Positions 6,945 to 15,000 of a stretch of DNA of 17,498 nt are shown here, piece by piece. Origin of the DNA: Bacteroidota bacterium (GTDB lineage Bacteria; Bacteroidota; Bacteroidia; Bacteroidales; B39-G9); the NCBI GenBank assembly GCA_030592465.1, contig JAUVJB010000034.1, positions 1 to 17,498 of the forward strand, in the 5' to 3' direction. Numbering within the stretch: position 1 is the first letter of the stretch; each line of letters opens with the position of its first letter. Under the pieces are notes generated by a model that was not told the DNA's origin, did no database searches, and saw only the letters and a list, made by a program, of their open reading frames with translations. The translations under genes were made by a program, and so were the position numbers.

Positions 6945-9131
6945 TTAATTACCAATTTCTGAAATAAATTTAATTCTCATAAGTCTAATTTCCTCTTCGG
7001 AATATTCATCTTCGCCAAGAACATCTATTGCTTCTTGAACAGACTCTGATTGTGCTTCTTCTTTAAAATAATCAAAAACCTCTTCTTGATGGTCTTCATC
7101 GAGAACTTCATCAATATAGTAGTTAATATTTAACTTAGTTCCTGAATTAATAATTGCTTCAATTTCCTGAAGCAGTCCGGACATATTAAGTCGCTTTGTA
7201 TCAGCAATATCTTTAAGAGACATTTTTCTGTCAATACTCTGAATAATAGAAACTTTTAATCCGGATTTATTAACAGCCGATTTAACAACCATATCTTGAG
7301 GGCGTTCAATATCATTTTCCTCGACATGTTTTTTTATCAAATCGACAAAATCTTTACCATAACGAGTTGCTTTACCCATACCAACACCATTAATATGCTT
7401 CATCTCTTCTAAAGTAATAGGATATTGAATTGCCATATCTTCAAGAGATGGGTCTTGAAATATAACAAAAGGAGGTAAGTTAATTTTTTTAGAAATTGAT
7501 TTTCTTAAATCTTTAAGCATTGAGAATAATATCGTATCAACGGCACTTGTTCCACCATGAGAATCTTGTAAATTTTCTTCACCATTTTCATAATCATGGT
7601 CTTTTGATAACATAAATGAAAAAGGATTTTTTATATACTCTTTCCCCTTTTCATTTACCGATAATAAGCCATAACTTTCAATGTCTTTGTTTAATAAACC
7701 TGTTACTAATGCTTGTCGAATAACTGTGTTCCAAAATTTCTCATCATGGTCTTTTCCTATGCCAAAAACTCCATTATTATTGTGTTTATATAGTTTAATT
7801 GCTGATGTTAATTTGCCTGCCATAATATTTGATATATGGTCAGCTTTAAAGTTCCCCGTTAAAGAGAGGATAGTTTTTAATACCAAAACTATATACTCTT
7901 TCCCTTCAAATTGTTCTTTAGGATGGAGGCAATTATCACAATTACCGCAATTATCTTCACGATATTCTTCACCAAAATAATGCAACAACTGTTTTCTTCT
8001 ACACAAAGAAGATTCTGCATACGAAACGGTTTCAAATAAAAGCTGTTTGCCAATTTCTTGTTCAGCAATTGGTTTACCCTGCATGAATTTCTCTAATTTT
8101 TGAATATCTTTATAACTATAAAAAGTAATACATTTGCCTTCGCCTCCATCTCTTCCGGCACGGCCTGTTTCTTGATAATATCCTTCAAGGCTTTTAGGAA
8201 TATCGTAATGAATAACAAAACGCACATCCGGCTTATCAATTCCCATACCAAAAGCTATTGTTGCAACAATAACATCAATATCCTCCATTAAAAACTGATC
8301 TTGTGTATTTGAACGTGTTGCAGAATCCATTCCTGCATGGTATGCTAATGCATTTATTCCATTAATTCGTAATAGTTCAGCTAACTCTTCAACTTTTTTT
8401 CTGCTTAAACAATAAATAATTCCTGATTTGCCTGAATTAGCTTTTATAAATTTAATAATCTCTTTAGATGCATTTGTCTTTGGCCTTATTTCGTAATATA
8501 AATTTGCTCTGTTAAATGATGACTTAAAAACATTGCCATCAAGTATATTCAAATTTTTTTGTATGTCGTGTTGCACCTTAGGTGTTGCTGTTGCTGTTAA
8601 CGCAACTATTGGAGCTCTGCCAATTTGATCTATTATAGGTCTTATCCGTCGGTATTCAGGGCGAAAATCATGTCCCCATTCTGATATACAATGGGCTTCG
8701 TCAACTGCATAAAATGAAATTTTTATTTTTTTTAAAAAATTAACATTATCTTCTTTAGTTAATGATTCCGGTGCAACATATAATAATTTTGTCTGCCCTT
8801 TAAGAACATCTTCTCTTACACTCTGAATTTCCGTTTTATTTAATGATGAATTGAGAAAATGAGCTATACTGTCATTTTTAAAATGCCCTCTCATTGCATC
8901 AACCTGATTCTTCATTAAAGCAATTAACGGTGAAATAACAATAGCGGTTCCTTGTTTCATTACAGCCGGCAATTGATAACATAATGATTTTCCACCACCT
9001 GTTGGCATTAAAACAAATGTATCGTGGTTTGATAATACACTTTTTATGGCATCTCCCTGATTGCCCTTAAAACTATTAAAACCAAAATATTCATTCAAAT
9101 ATTTCAGTATTGTCTTCTCGTCAATTTCCAT
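6945..9131 (-). CDS. recQ: ATP-dependent DNA helicase RecQ
   Basis: A 728-residue 3'-5' DNA helicase acting in recombination, replication-fork repair and suppression of illegitimate exchange. The order of domains is a RecQ-type first RecA domain with 'FKGNQGDAI' (motif 0), Walker A 'TGGGKS' (44-49), Walker B 'DEAH' (144-147) and 'TATATP' (179-184); a second RecA domain with 'YHAGMDS' (264-270) and motif VI 'QETGRAGRDG' (320-329); and a zinc-binding RQC region with Cys377, Cys395, Cys398 and Cys401. A winged-helix RQC part (about 405-505) and an HRDC domain (about 528-603, with 'INGVGMGKATRYG') follow. The last 120 residues form a further helical, acidic extension. E. coli RecQ is about 610 aa; the longer form is usual in Bacteroidota. 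All catalytic motifs are intact. It is divergent from kdsD. Confidence 0.97.
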   Translation of the reverse strand: MEIDEKTILKYLNEYFGFNSFKGNQGDAIKSVLSNHDTFVLMPTGGGKSLCYQLPAVMKQGTAIVISPLIALMKNQVDAMRGHFKNDSIAHFLNSSLNKTEIQSVREDVLKGQTKLLYVAPESLTKEDNVNFLKKIKISFYAVDEAHCISEWGHDFRPEYRRIRPIIDQIGRAPIVALTATATPKVQHDIQKNLNILDGNVFKSSFNRANLYYEIRPKTNASKEIIKFIKANSGKSGIIYCLSRKKVEELAELLRINGINALAYHAGMDSATRSNTQDQFLMEDIDVIVATIAFGMGIDKPDVRFVIHYDIPKSLEGYYQETGRAGRDGGEGKCITFYSYKDIQKLEKFMQGKPIAEQEIGKQLLFETVSYAESSLCRRKQLLHYFGEEYREDNCGNCDNCLHPKEQFEGKEYIVLVLKTILSLTGNFKADHISNIMAGKLTSAIKLYKHNNNGVFGIGKDHDEKFWNTVIRQALVTGLLNKDIESYGLLSVNEKGKEYIKNPFSFMLSKDHDYENGEENLQDSHGGTSAVDTILFSMLKDLRKSISKKINLPPFVIFQDPSLEDMAIQYPITLEEMKHINGVGMGKATRYGKDFVDLIKKHVEENDIERPQDMVVKSAVNKSGLKVSIIQSIDRKMSLKDIADTKRLNMSGLLQEIEAIINSGTKLNINYYIDEVLDEDHQEEVFDYFKEEAQSESVQEAIDVLGEDEYSEEEIRLMRIKFISEIGN

Positions 9132-9258
9132 TTATTCTTTATTTCTTCAATTCATCTATACAAATACGAATTCACATTCGTTTTTGTTTCATTTTTTTCA
9201 AGTATCTAATATATAAAAATATTAACTTTAATGCAACGTTTTTTTAAAAAAAATTGTA

Positions 9259-9266
9259 TTACTTTG
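9259..9266 (+). promoter_or_regulatory. Candidate -7 promoter element of kdsD
   Basis: TTACTTTG, followed by TA, resembles TAnnTTTG with one mismatch and is identical to the element before the Gfo/Idh-like gene (11548-11555). It ends 17 bases before the assigned TTG start of kdsD, implying a very short leader. The -33 region is T-rich but has no clean TTG. Confidence 0.5.
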
Positions 9267-9283
9267 TAAAAAAATATTAAATT

Positions 9284-10252
9284 TTGATAAATTCCAATAA
9301 AATAAAGAAAATTGCAATTAATACGATTAATCATGAAGCAAAGTCAATCAGTAATTTAACTAATTATATTGATGATGATTTTGCAAAAAGTGTTGAATTA
9401 ATCTATAAAAGTAAAGGAAGAGTTATTGTAACCGGAATAGGGAAAAGTGCAAACATAGCTGCTAAAATAGTTGCCACCTTTAACTCAACAGGCACACCTT
9501 CAATTTTTATGCATGCTGCCGATGCTATTCACGGTGATTTAGGAATAATTCAAAAAGATGACGTTGTAATTTGTATCTCAAAAAGTGGAAATACTCCTGA
9601 AATAAATGTGTTAGTGCCTCTTATTAAAAAATTTGGGAATAAAGTAATTGCTATTGTTTCAAATCAAGATTCTTTTCTATCTAAACAAGCTGATTTTGTT
9701 CTTAAATCTACCATTAAAAAAGAAGCATGCCCAAATAATTTAGCCCCTACGTCAAGCACAACAGCACAACTTGTTATTGGCGATGCTTTATCTGTTTGCT
9801 TATTAGAATATAGGGGATTTTCTTCAACTGACTTTGCAAAATACCATCCTGGTGGTGCTCTTGGCAAAAAATTATATATGAGATTAAGCGATTTATATAT
9901 AAACAACGAAGTGCCAATAGTTTTTGAAAACGATAAGGTAGATAAAATAATAATGGAAATATCATCAAAACGCTTGGGTGCCACTGCTGTGCTTAACAAT
10001 AAAAATGATTTAATTGGTATTGTTACCGATGGAGACCTGCGTAGAATGTTGATTGAAAATAAAGATATTAAAAATCTTACTGCAAAAGATATTATGAGCA
10101 GCAACCCAAAAACTATCGACAAAAACGAACTTGCTATTAATGCATTTAATATTATGGAAGAAAATAATATCACTCAAATTATTGTTACCGATAACAATAA
10201 ATATGTTGGCATGGTTCATTTACATGATATTTTAAAAGAAGGTATTGTTTAA
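9284..10252 (+). CDS. kdsD: Arabinose-5-phosphate isomerase (KdsD/KpsF)
   Basis: A 322-residue sugar isomerase converting D-ribulose 5-phosphate to D-arabinose 5-phosphate, the first step toward Kdo for lipopolysaccharide or capsule. The N-terminal SIS domain (about 35-175) has 'VTGIGKSANIAAKI' (49-62), 'FNSTGTPSIFMHAADAIHGD' (66-85) and the phosphate-binding 'SKSGNTPE' (99-106). 'KYHPGGALGK' (186-195) contains the conserved His188. Two CBS domains follow (about 205-262 and 266-322), the usual KdsD/KpsF architecture and length. The start is a TTG: the frame is closed by a stop at 9278-9280, no ATG or GTG lies early enough, and starting at TTG preserves the family N terminus. A candidate promoter lies just upstream. 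Its stop codon directly abuts that of the convergent serpin gene. Whether it serves LPS or capsule is not shown. Confidence 0.95.
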   Translation: MINSNKIKKIAINTINHEAKSISNLTNYIDDDFAKSVELIYKSKGRVIVTGIGKSANIAAKIVATFNSTGTPSIFMHAADAIHGDLGIIQKDDVVICISKSGNTPEINVLVPLIKKFGNKVIAIVSNQDSFLSKQADFVLKSTIKKEACPNNLAPTSSTTAQLVIGDALSVCLLEYRGFSSTDFAKYHPGGALGKKLYMRLSDLYINNEVPIVFENDKVDKIIMEISSKRLGATAVLNNKNDLIGIVTDGDLRRMLIENKDIKNLTAKDIMSSNPKTIDKNELAINAFNIMEENNITQIIVTDNNKYVGMVHLHDILKEGIV

Positions 10253-11452
10253 TCACTGTAGATTTGGATTAACAACTTTTCCGATAAATAAAATACTATT
10301 TGTATTGTTATCTTTTATGATAAAAACAAAAGCGTGATTAGCTTTAAAAATAATATTTCGTGCCGCACATTTTTCGACCATAACAATAGCTGTTGTTGCT
10401 GCTGCTTCAGTACCTTTTTCGTCAACCTCAACAAAACATTTATGCTTTACTTTATCGATTCGTAAATCATTTGTGCCTGTAATTTTCGAAAAATCAGCTT
10501 CTTTTGAAAAAGCCAATGGCATACCCATATCAATTAAAGTATTATTTAAATCAAATGATGAGGCAATCTTAAATTTAGGTAAATAAATTTGTACTTTTTT
10601 TTCACTTATATTTTTATTCCATTTGTTATAATTTGTTATATTAAACAATTTTTTATCACTGGAAATATCCATAGACGATTTTGGTAATATTATTAGCATT
10701 GATATTGACTTACCATTATATGGGATTTCAACTATTTGAACTTTATTATCTTCATAATAATTTAATTTTTCATTATTCCCCATCATTTTAACATCAATAC
10801 TTTTATCATTAGTCAAATAAAATTTTGCGTTTTTTGTTTGTTTCTCGTCAAAGTTATTTTGCCAAAGTACATTAAAATAAATTGCATTGGTTATTACTAA
10901 TCGGGCTAATTGTAAATCATCAGGTGTAATTATTTCGGTAATCTTATTTTTTGTTTTTTTGCTTACCCATTCATTTATTTTATTACTACACTCTTTTTTA
11001 TTTTTCAGATTAACTGAATAAGTTTCAGCATTATTAAAGACTTTGCAAGACTGTAAATATTCATTTCGGAAATGCCAATTAACATCAATCCATAAAGCAT
11101 TAGCCGTAAAAATATCAATTTTATTGTTACTGCTTTCAATTTCAATATCAAGATTTTTAAAATTTTTTAAAGCTTTTTTTTCATTCATATCAAAATAAAA
11201 AACATCACTTATTTGTTTTTTTGTTTGTTTTTCAGCACCTGCATAAGCCATAACAAATGCTGTAGAAATACTATAAGGTGATAAAACACTATTTTTATCA
11301 TTGTTATCAGCATGTGAAAAAATATCAAATGCAAATTTATTATTATTGTTTACAAAAGAGGTGTCGATATTATTTGCATCAGCAACTAACTTATTATTAA
11401 CAAATAACAATACAAAAAAAATAATTATAATTAGGAAATTCTTTTTTAACAT
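10253..11452 (-). CDS. Secreted serpin (serine/cysteine protease inhibitor), inhibitory type
   Basis: A 399-residue serpin with an N-terminal hydrophobic segment (about 5-19) after MLKK, so it should be exported. Serpins trap target proteases by cleavage of a reactive-centre loop and insertion of the loop into sheet A. Family features seen are 'NSVLSPYSISTAFVMAYAGA' (54-73), 'LVITNAIYFNVLWQNNF' (185-201), 'VEIPYNG' (241-247), 'ILPK' (255-258), 'LPKFKIASSFDLNNTL' (291-306) and the C-terminal 'FKANHAFVFIIKD' and 'FIGKVVNP'. The hinge 'EKGTEAAATTA' (345-355) keeps the small residues required for loop insertion, so it is predicted to be inhibitory. Counting from Gly347 as P15 puts Lys361 at P1 and Cys362 at P1'. 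A P1 Lys suggests a trypsin-like or lysine-specific target, but P1 assignment by counting can be off by one. Length is normal. It is convergent with kdsD, with no gap between stops. Confidence 0.93.
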   Translation of the reverse strand: MLKKNFLIIIIFFVLLFVNNKLVADANNIDTSFVNNNNKFAFDIFSHADNNDKNSVLSPYSISTAFVMAYAGAEKQTKKQISDVFYFDMNEKKALKNFKNLDIEIESSNNKIDIFTANALWIDVNWHFRNEYLQSCKVFNNAETYSVNLKNKKECSNKINEWVSKKTKNKITEIITPDDLQLARLVITNAIYFNVLWQNNFDEKQTKNAKFYLTNDKSIDVKMMGNNEKLNYYEDNKVQIVEIPYNGKSISMLIILPKSSMDISSDKKLFNITNYNKWNKNISEKKVQIYLPKFKIASSFDLNNTLIDMGMPLAFSKEADFSKITGTNDLRIDKVKHKCFVEVDEKGTEAAATTAIVMVEKCAARNIIFKANHAFVFIIKDNNTNSILFIGKVVNPNLQ

Positions 11453-11473
11453 GACAAATCAAAATTTAGAAAG

Positions 11474-11481
11474 CAAAAATA
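11474..11481 (-). promoter_or_regulatory. -7 promoter element of the serpin gene
   Basis: On the minus strand the sequence reads TATTTTTG followed by C, an exact match to the Bacteroidota -7 consensus TAnnTTTG(C). It lies about 21 bases upstream of the serpin ATG, implying a leader of about 15 nt. No clean TTG -33 box is visible. Confidence 0.55.
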
Positions 11482-11547
11482 AACTTTATAAACAGAAAAA
11501 AGTTAATAAAATAAAAAAAATAAAAAAAATAGTTTAAAAAAAAATAT

Positions 11548-11555
11548 TTACTTTG
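11548..11555 (+). promoter_or_regulatory. Candidate -7 promoter element of the Gfo/Idh-like gene
   Basis: TTACTTTG followed by TATTA is identical over eight bases to the element before kdsD. It lies 17 bases before the ATG at 11573, the same spacing as before the kdsD start. Upstream is an A-rich tract with no obvious -33 TTG. Confidence 0.5.
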
Positions 11556-11572
11556 TATTAAAATTTATCATC

Positions 11573-12496
11573 ATGATTAAAATAGGTGTAATAGGAGCTG
11601 GTAAGTCGGCAAGTGAACATATAAAACAAATAAAACAAATCCCTGAATTTGATTTAATAGGAATATACAACCATGATTTAAACGAAGTAAATAAAACCGC
11701 TAAAGAATTTAACATAAAACCATTTAACTCTTACAACTCATTCGTTAACTCAGTAGATGTAATTAACTTAATATCATCAAAAAAGAATTACTATAATGAT
11801 GCTCTAACAGCCTTAAAAAATTCAAAACACTTATTTATAAAAAGTATTAGAAACTACACAAAATCTGAAGTTGATAATTTAATTAAATTATCAAATGAAG
11901 CAAATGTTCAGATACAAATTAATAACGATGAACAGTTTGCCCCTGTGTTTTTATCAGCTAAAAAATATTTCGACAATCCAATGTATATTGAGACACAATA
12001 TTTTAAAAATTATGAACAGAACGAAAGAATTTTACCAAATGTTATAGATTTAATTTATAAAGATTTAAGCATATCTCTAAATATTATTAAATCAAATACA
12101 AAAAAAATAAATGCAACGAGTTTATCAATTATTAACAGTTCTCCTGATTTTATAAATGCTCGTATTGAATTCGATAATGGGTCTGTTATCAACCTCACAG
12201 CCGGACGTTTATCAAATAAAGATATTCATATATTTAAATTTTTTCAACGCGAAGCTATAATTGAAATTGATTTTAATAATTCACAAACACAAATAACAAA
12301 AAAAAGTACAAAAAGAATATTATTTGAAACACTTGAAATAAAAAAAAATAATCAAACTTTTGAACAATTATTAAATTTTCGTTATTCAATTACTAAAAAT
12401 TTGCAACCAATTATTAATATTGAAAACGAATTAAAAATTTTAGATATTTTTGAAAAAATTTCAGACAAAATTAAACTTACCTCAAACCAAATTTAA
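11573..12496 (+). CDS. Divergent Gfo/Idh/MocA-family oxidoreductase-like protein
   Basis: A 307-residue protein with the fold signature of NAD(P)-dependent Gfo/Idh/MocA oxidoreductases. The Rossmann domain (about 1-120) starts 'MIKIGVIGAGKSASEHI', where the third glycine of GxGxxG is Ala/Ser-like. The second domain (about 125-300) has family-like segments such as 'INARIEFDNGSVINLTAGRL'. The usual catalytic EKP motif reads 'FIKSIRNYT' (88-96): Lys90 is kept but the flanking Glu and Pro are lost. The usual D-xxx-H motif reads 'IDLIYKD' (158-164), with Asp159 kept and His replaced by Lys163. Either the substrate has changed or the protein is not a working dehydrogenase. It has no frameshift and a normal codon pattern, so it is a maintained gene. 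Family placement is fairly sure; function is unknown. A candidate promoter lies directly upstream. Confidence 0.8.
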   Translation: MIKIGVIGAGKSASEHIKQIKQIPEFDLIGIYNHDLNEVNKTAKEFNIKPFNSYNSFVNSVDVINLISSKKNYYNDALTALKNSKHLFIKSIRNYTKSEVDNLIKLSNEANVQIQINNDEQFAPVFLSAKKYFDNPMYIETQYFKNYEQNERILPNVIDLIYKDLSISLNIIKSNTKKINATSLSIINSSPDFINARIEFDNGSVINLTAGRLSNKDIHIFKFFQREAIIEIDFNNSQTQITKKSTKRILFETLEIKKNNQTFEQLLNFRYSITKNLQPIINIENELKILDIFEKISDKIKLTSNQI

Positions 12497-12551
12497 CCTT
12501 TCTGCAATATTTTTTAATTAATCACGTTTTTACCTTAAAAAGGTTAAATTT
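12489..12551. repeat. 13-bp inverted repeat overlapping the stop of the Gfo/Idh-like gene
   Basis: AAATTTAACCTTT (12489-12501) and AAAGGTTAAATTT (12539-12551) are perfect inverted arms around 37 bases. The left arm includes the TAA stop (12494-12496). The transcript could fold here; without a T-run immediately after the right arm it is not a classical terminator. Confidence 0.6.
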
Positions 12552-12580
12552 AAACATTTTCTTATTTATAAATTTGGCTG

Positions 12581-12616
12581 AAATATGACATCCGTCAGCT
12601 GACGGATGTCATATTT
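12581..12616 (+). terminator. 36-bp perfect palindrome, probable terminator
   Basis: The half-site AAATATGACATCCGTCAG (12581-12598) is followed without any spacer by its exact reverse complement (12599-12616). In RNA this gives a long stem closed by an AGCU loop, followed by TTCTTATTTTATTTT, which fits a rho-independent terminator for the gene upstream. As DNA it is a perfect palindrome in the gap before the lipoprotein gene (ATG at 12681). Its core CCGTCAGCTGACGG resembles CCGCCAACTGGCGG at 16279-16292, so it may be a dispersed repeat used as a terminator. Confidence 0.6.
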
Positions 12617-12680
12617 TCTTATTTTATTTTAAAAAAAATTATAACATTTAACAGTATATAAACAAAAACAGCATCCATAT

Positions 12681-13526
12681 ATGATATTTTTTACCAAAAA
12701 AAACATCTTGTTTTTATCTTTATTCTCTATCATATCTTTTTATTCCTGCGATATAATCAACCCGGATGAAGATATCCCGGGATATATTCAAATTGATAAA
12801 ATAACTGTCGAAAATGACCCAAAATCATTAAATTTAACTGATGTTTGGATTAACATTGATGGCAACTTGCTTGGGGTCTATGAGTTACCCGCAAAATTTC
12901 CTGTATTATCCACCGGAAGGCATAATATAATGGTAAGAGCAGGAATTAAAGTTAATGGCATTGCTGCAAGTCGTTCCTTTTATCCTTTTTTCAGTTCTTA
13001 TCAAATTGATACAGTCATTCAACCTGAAACAACTATTAAATTAAACCCGACTATTAAATATCGTGATGATATTAATATTGTTTGGTCAGAAGATTTTGAA
13101 CAGAACGGCACTAGCCTTGAAGAAACACAAAATAGCGATGCATCAATCACTTTAGTTACTTCCGATGTTTTTGACGGGAATTATTCGGGTGGTATTTTTT
13201 TAAACCAAAACGATTCTGTTTTTGAATGTAAAACTATTGACCCATATATTTTACCAAACAACTGTCCTGTTTTTTTAGAAATGAATTATAAAAATGATAA
13301 TGAATTCTATGTTGGTCTTTATATTTATACCCATACCCAGGTTTTTCAAAATCCAATTATTATTATTAACAAATCACAGGAATGGAATAAAATTTTTATC
13401 GACATGGCTAGTACCGTGAATAATTATCCTGATGCCATACGGTTTAGAGTGTTCATTGGAGAGATAAAAAACAATGATGTAACAAACTCTGAAATATATT
13501 TAGACAATCTTAAACTTTTATATTAA
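12681..13526 (+). CDS. Predicted lipoprotein of unknown function beside the sugar transferase gene
   Basis: A 281-residue protein I cannot assign to a named family. The N terminus has charged residues (TKKN), a hydrophobic core (about 9-21) and a lipobox 'FYSC' with Cys23 as the lipidation site, so it should be a lipoprotein. The sequence after Cys is 'DIINPDEDIPGYI'; an acidic stretch close to the cysteine is a feature of surface-exported lipoproteins in this phylum, but the match is loose. The first half (35-125) looks like a beta-sandwich. The second half, from 'IVWSEDFEQNG' (about 133) to 'SEIYLDNLKLLY', resembles a jelly-roll carbohydrate-binding module, judged only by strand pattern and the terminal 'YLDNLKL'. 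Only 5 bp separate it from the sugar transferase gene, so the two are very probably co-transcribed, pointing to polysaccharide synthesis or attachment. Confidence 0.75.
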   Translation: MIFFTKKNILFLSLFSIISFYSCDIINPDEDIPGYIQIDKITVENDPKSLNLTDVWINIDGNLLGVYELPAKFPVLSTGRHNIMVRAGIKVNGIAASRSFYPFFSSYQIDTVIQPETTIKLNPTIKYRDDINIVWSEDFEQNGTSLEETQNSDASITLVTSDVFDGNYSGGIFLNQNDSVFECKTIDPYILPNNCPVFLEMNYKNDNEFYVGLYIYTHTQVFQNPIIIINKSQEWNKIFIDMASTVNNYPDAIRFRVFIGEIKNNDVTNSEIYLDNLKLLY

Positions 13527-13531
13527 AAAGA

Positions 13532-14947
13532 ATGAACAATAAGCGACAAGTAAGTTTATATATAATATTCGATTTATTAGCTGCTGCGTCTGCATGGAGT
13601 CTTTTTAATATTTATAGAAAAATTTTTATTGAATCAATAAAATATGGACATAAAGTACCTATTCAGTTTGATGAAAAATTCTTTTTAGGGCTTATCATCA
13701 TTCCTTGTTTCTGGGTTTTATCGTATTATATAACAGGTTATTACAAAAATGTTTATCGAAAGTCAAGATTAAAAGAATTTGGAGGAACATTACTCATTAC
13801 AACAATTGACGTTATTATAATTTTCTTTGTCCTCATACTAGATGATACAATTTCATCATATAAAAATTATTATTCTTCATTTACTGTTCTCTTTTTATTA
13901 CAATTTTTTATCACATACATCCCACGACTAATAATTACAACCACCACAATACACAAAATACAAAATGGAATTATCAGTTTTAATACTCTAATTATTGGTG
14001 GCGATAAAAAAGCTTTTGAACTATATCAAGACCTTATATCAAAATCAAAATCAGCAGGTAACAATTTTGTTGGATTTGTAAATATTAATGGGAACACAAA
14101 TTATGAAATAAAAAAACATCTAAAACATTTAGGTAATTTAAACGACCTTCCTACAATAATAGAAAAATATAATATTGAAGAAGCTATTATTGCTATTGAA
14201 TGTAACGAACGTAATAAAATAAAACATATTATTGATAAACTTGAAGGCACAAATATTATTATTGAAGCTATTCCTGATATTTATGATATATTAACCGGAA
14301 CAGTAAAAATATCTTCAATATTTGGAGCTCCTTTAGTTCAAATATCTCACGATTTGATGCCTGCTTGGCAAATAAATTTAAAACGACTTATTGATGTTGT
14401 TGGTTCAATTTTTTCACTTATAGTGTTAATTCCTATTTATATTTTTATAATTATAGCCATTAAATTAACATCAAAAGGAACTGTTTTCTATAATCACGAA
14501 AGAATAGGACGCTATGGCAAGCCATTTAAGATATACAAATTCCGCACCATGTATGTTGATGCAGAAAAAAACGGACCGGCTCTATCATGTAAAAACGACA
14601 AACGAATTACTAATTTTGGACTTTTTTTGAGAAAAACGCATTTAGACGAGTTGCCTCAATTTTATAATGTCATAAAAGGAGATATGTCAATTGTTGGACC
14701 TCGACCTGAAAGAATTTATTACATAGATCAAATTGTCAAAACCGCTTCTTATTACAAACATCTCTTAAAAGTAAGACCGGGTATAACATCATGGGGGCAA
14801 GTAAAATATGGTTATGCCGAAAATGTTGAGCAAATGATTGAACGTTTGAAATATGACATTATATACATTGAGAATATGTCTATTTATGTTGATTTTAAAA
14901 TAATGATTTACACAATTAAAACTGTTTTAGAAAGTAAAGGACAATAA
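13532..14947 (+). CDS. Polyprenyl-phosphate sugar-1-phosphate transferase (WcaJ/WbaP-like)
   Basis: A 471-residue initiating enzyme for exopolysaccharide, capsule or O-antigen synthesis. It transfers a sugar 1-phosphate from a nucleotide sugar to undecaprenyl phosphate in the inner membrane. The N-terminal part has about four transmembrane helices (about 8-26, 50-68, 86-104, 116-134). A cytosolic Rossmann-like (CoA-binding-like) domain follows (about 150-255, 'TLIIGGDKKAFEL'), then a membrane-inserting helix (290-312) and the bacterial sugar transferase domain. Catalytic-domain motifs are 'KFRTM' (336-340), 'DELPQ' (372-376) with the Asp-Glu catalytic pair, 'GDMSIVGPRPE' (383-393) and 'RPGITSWGQV' (415-424). 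All key motifs are intact and the length is normal for the class. The sugar cannot be predicted. It follows the lipoprotein gene by 5 bp; the SDR gene follows after 53 bp. Confidence 0.93.
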   Translation: MNNKRQVSLYIIFDLLAAASAWSLFNIYRKIFIESIKYGHKVPIQFDEKFFLGLIIIPCFWVLSYYITGYYKNVYRKSRLKEFGGTLLITTIDVIIIFFVLILDDTISSYKNYYSSFTVLFLLQFFITYIPRLIITTTTIHKIQNGIISFNTLIIGGDKKAFELYQDLISKSKSAGNNFVGFVNINGNTNYEIKKHLKHLGNLNDLPTIIEKYNIEEAIIAIECNERNKIKHIIDKLEGTNIIIEAIPDIYDILTGTVKISSIFGAPLVQISHDLMPAWQINLKRLIDVVGSIFSLIVLIPIYIFIIIAIKLTSKGTVFYNHERIGRYGKPFKIYKFRTMYVDAEKNGPALSCKNDKRITNFGLFLRKTHLDELPQFYNVIKGDMSIVGPRPERIYYIDQIVKTASYYKHLLKVRPGITSWGQVKYGYAENVEQMIERLKYDIIYIENMSIYVDFKIMIYTIKTVLESKGQ

Positions 14948-15000
14948 ATTACAGCATTGTGTATAATCCTGTTCAATATTAACCTTTTAACTAACACGTT

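Noticed and set aside
7681..8291. Plus-strand frames of 99 and 63 codons inside recQ
   Set aside because: They are shadows of the recQ coding sequence on the opposite strand; recQ motifs are intact throughout.
9664..10173. 169-codon minus-strand frame inside kdsD
   Set aside because: It is antisense to a gene with complete SIS and CBS motifs, and its low-complexity product resembles no protein.
6945..10252. RecQ plus the neighbouring SIS/CBS protein as a novel linked system
   Set aside because: The two genes are divergent and both are full-length, ordinary members of well-known families, so no functional link is implied.
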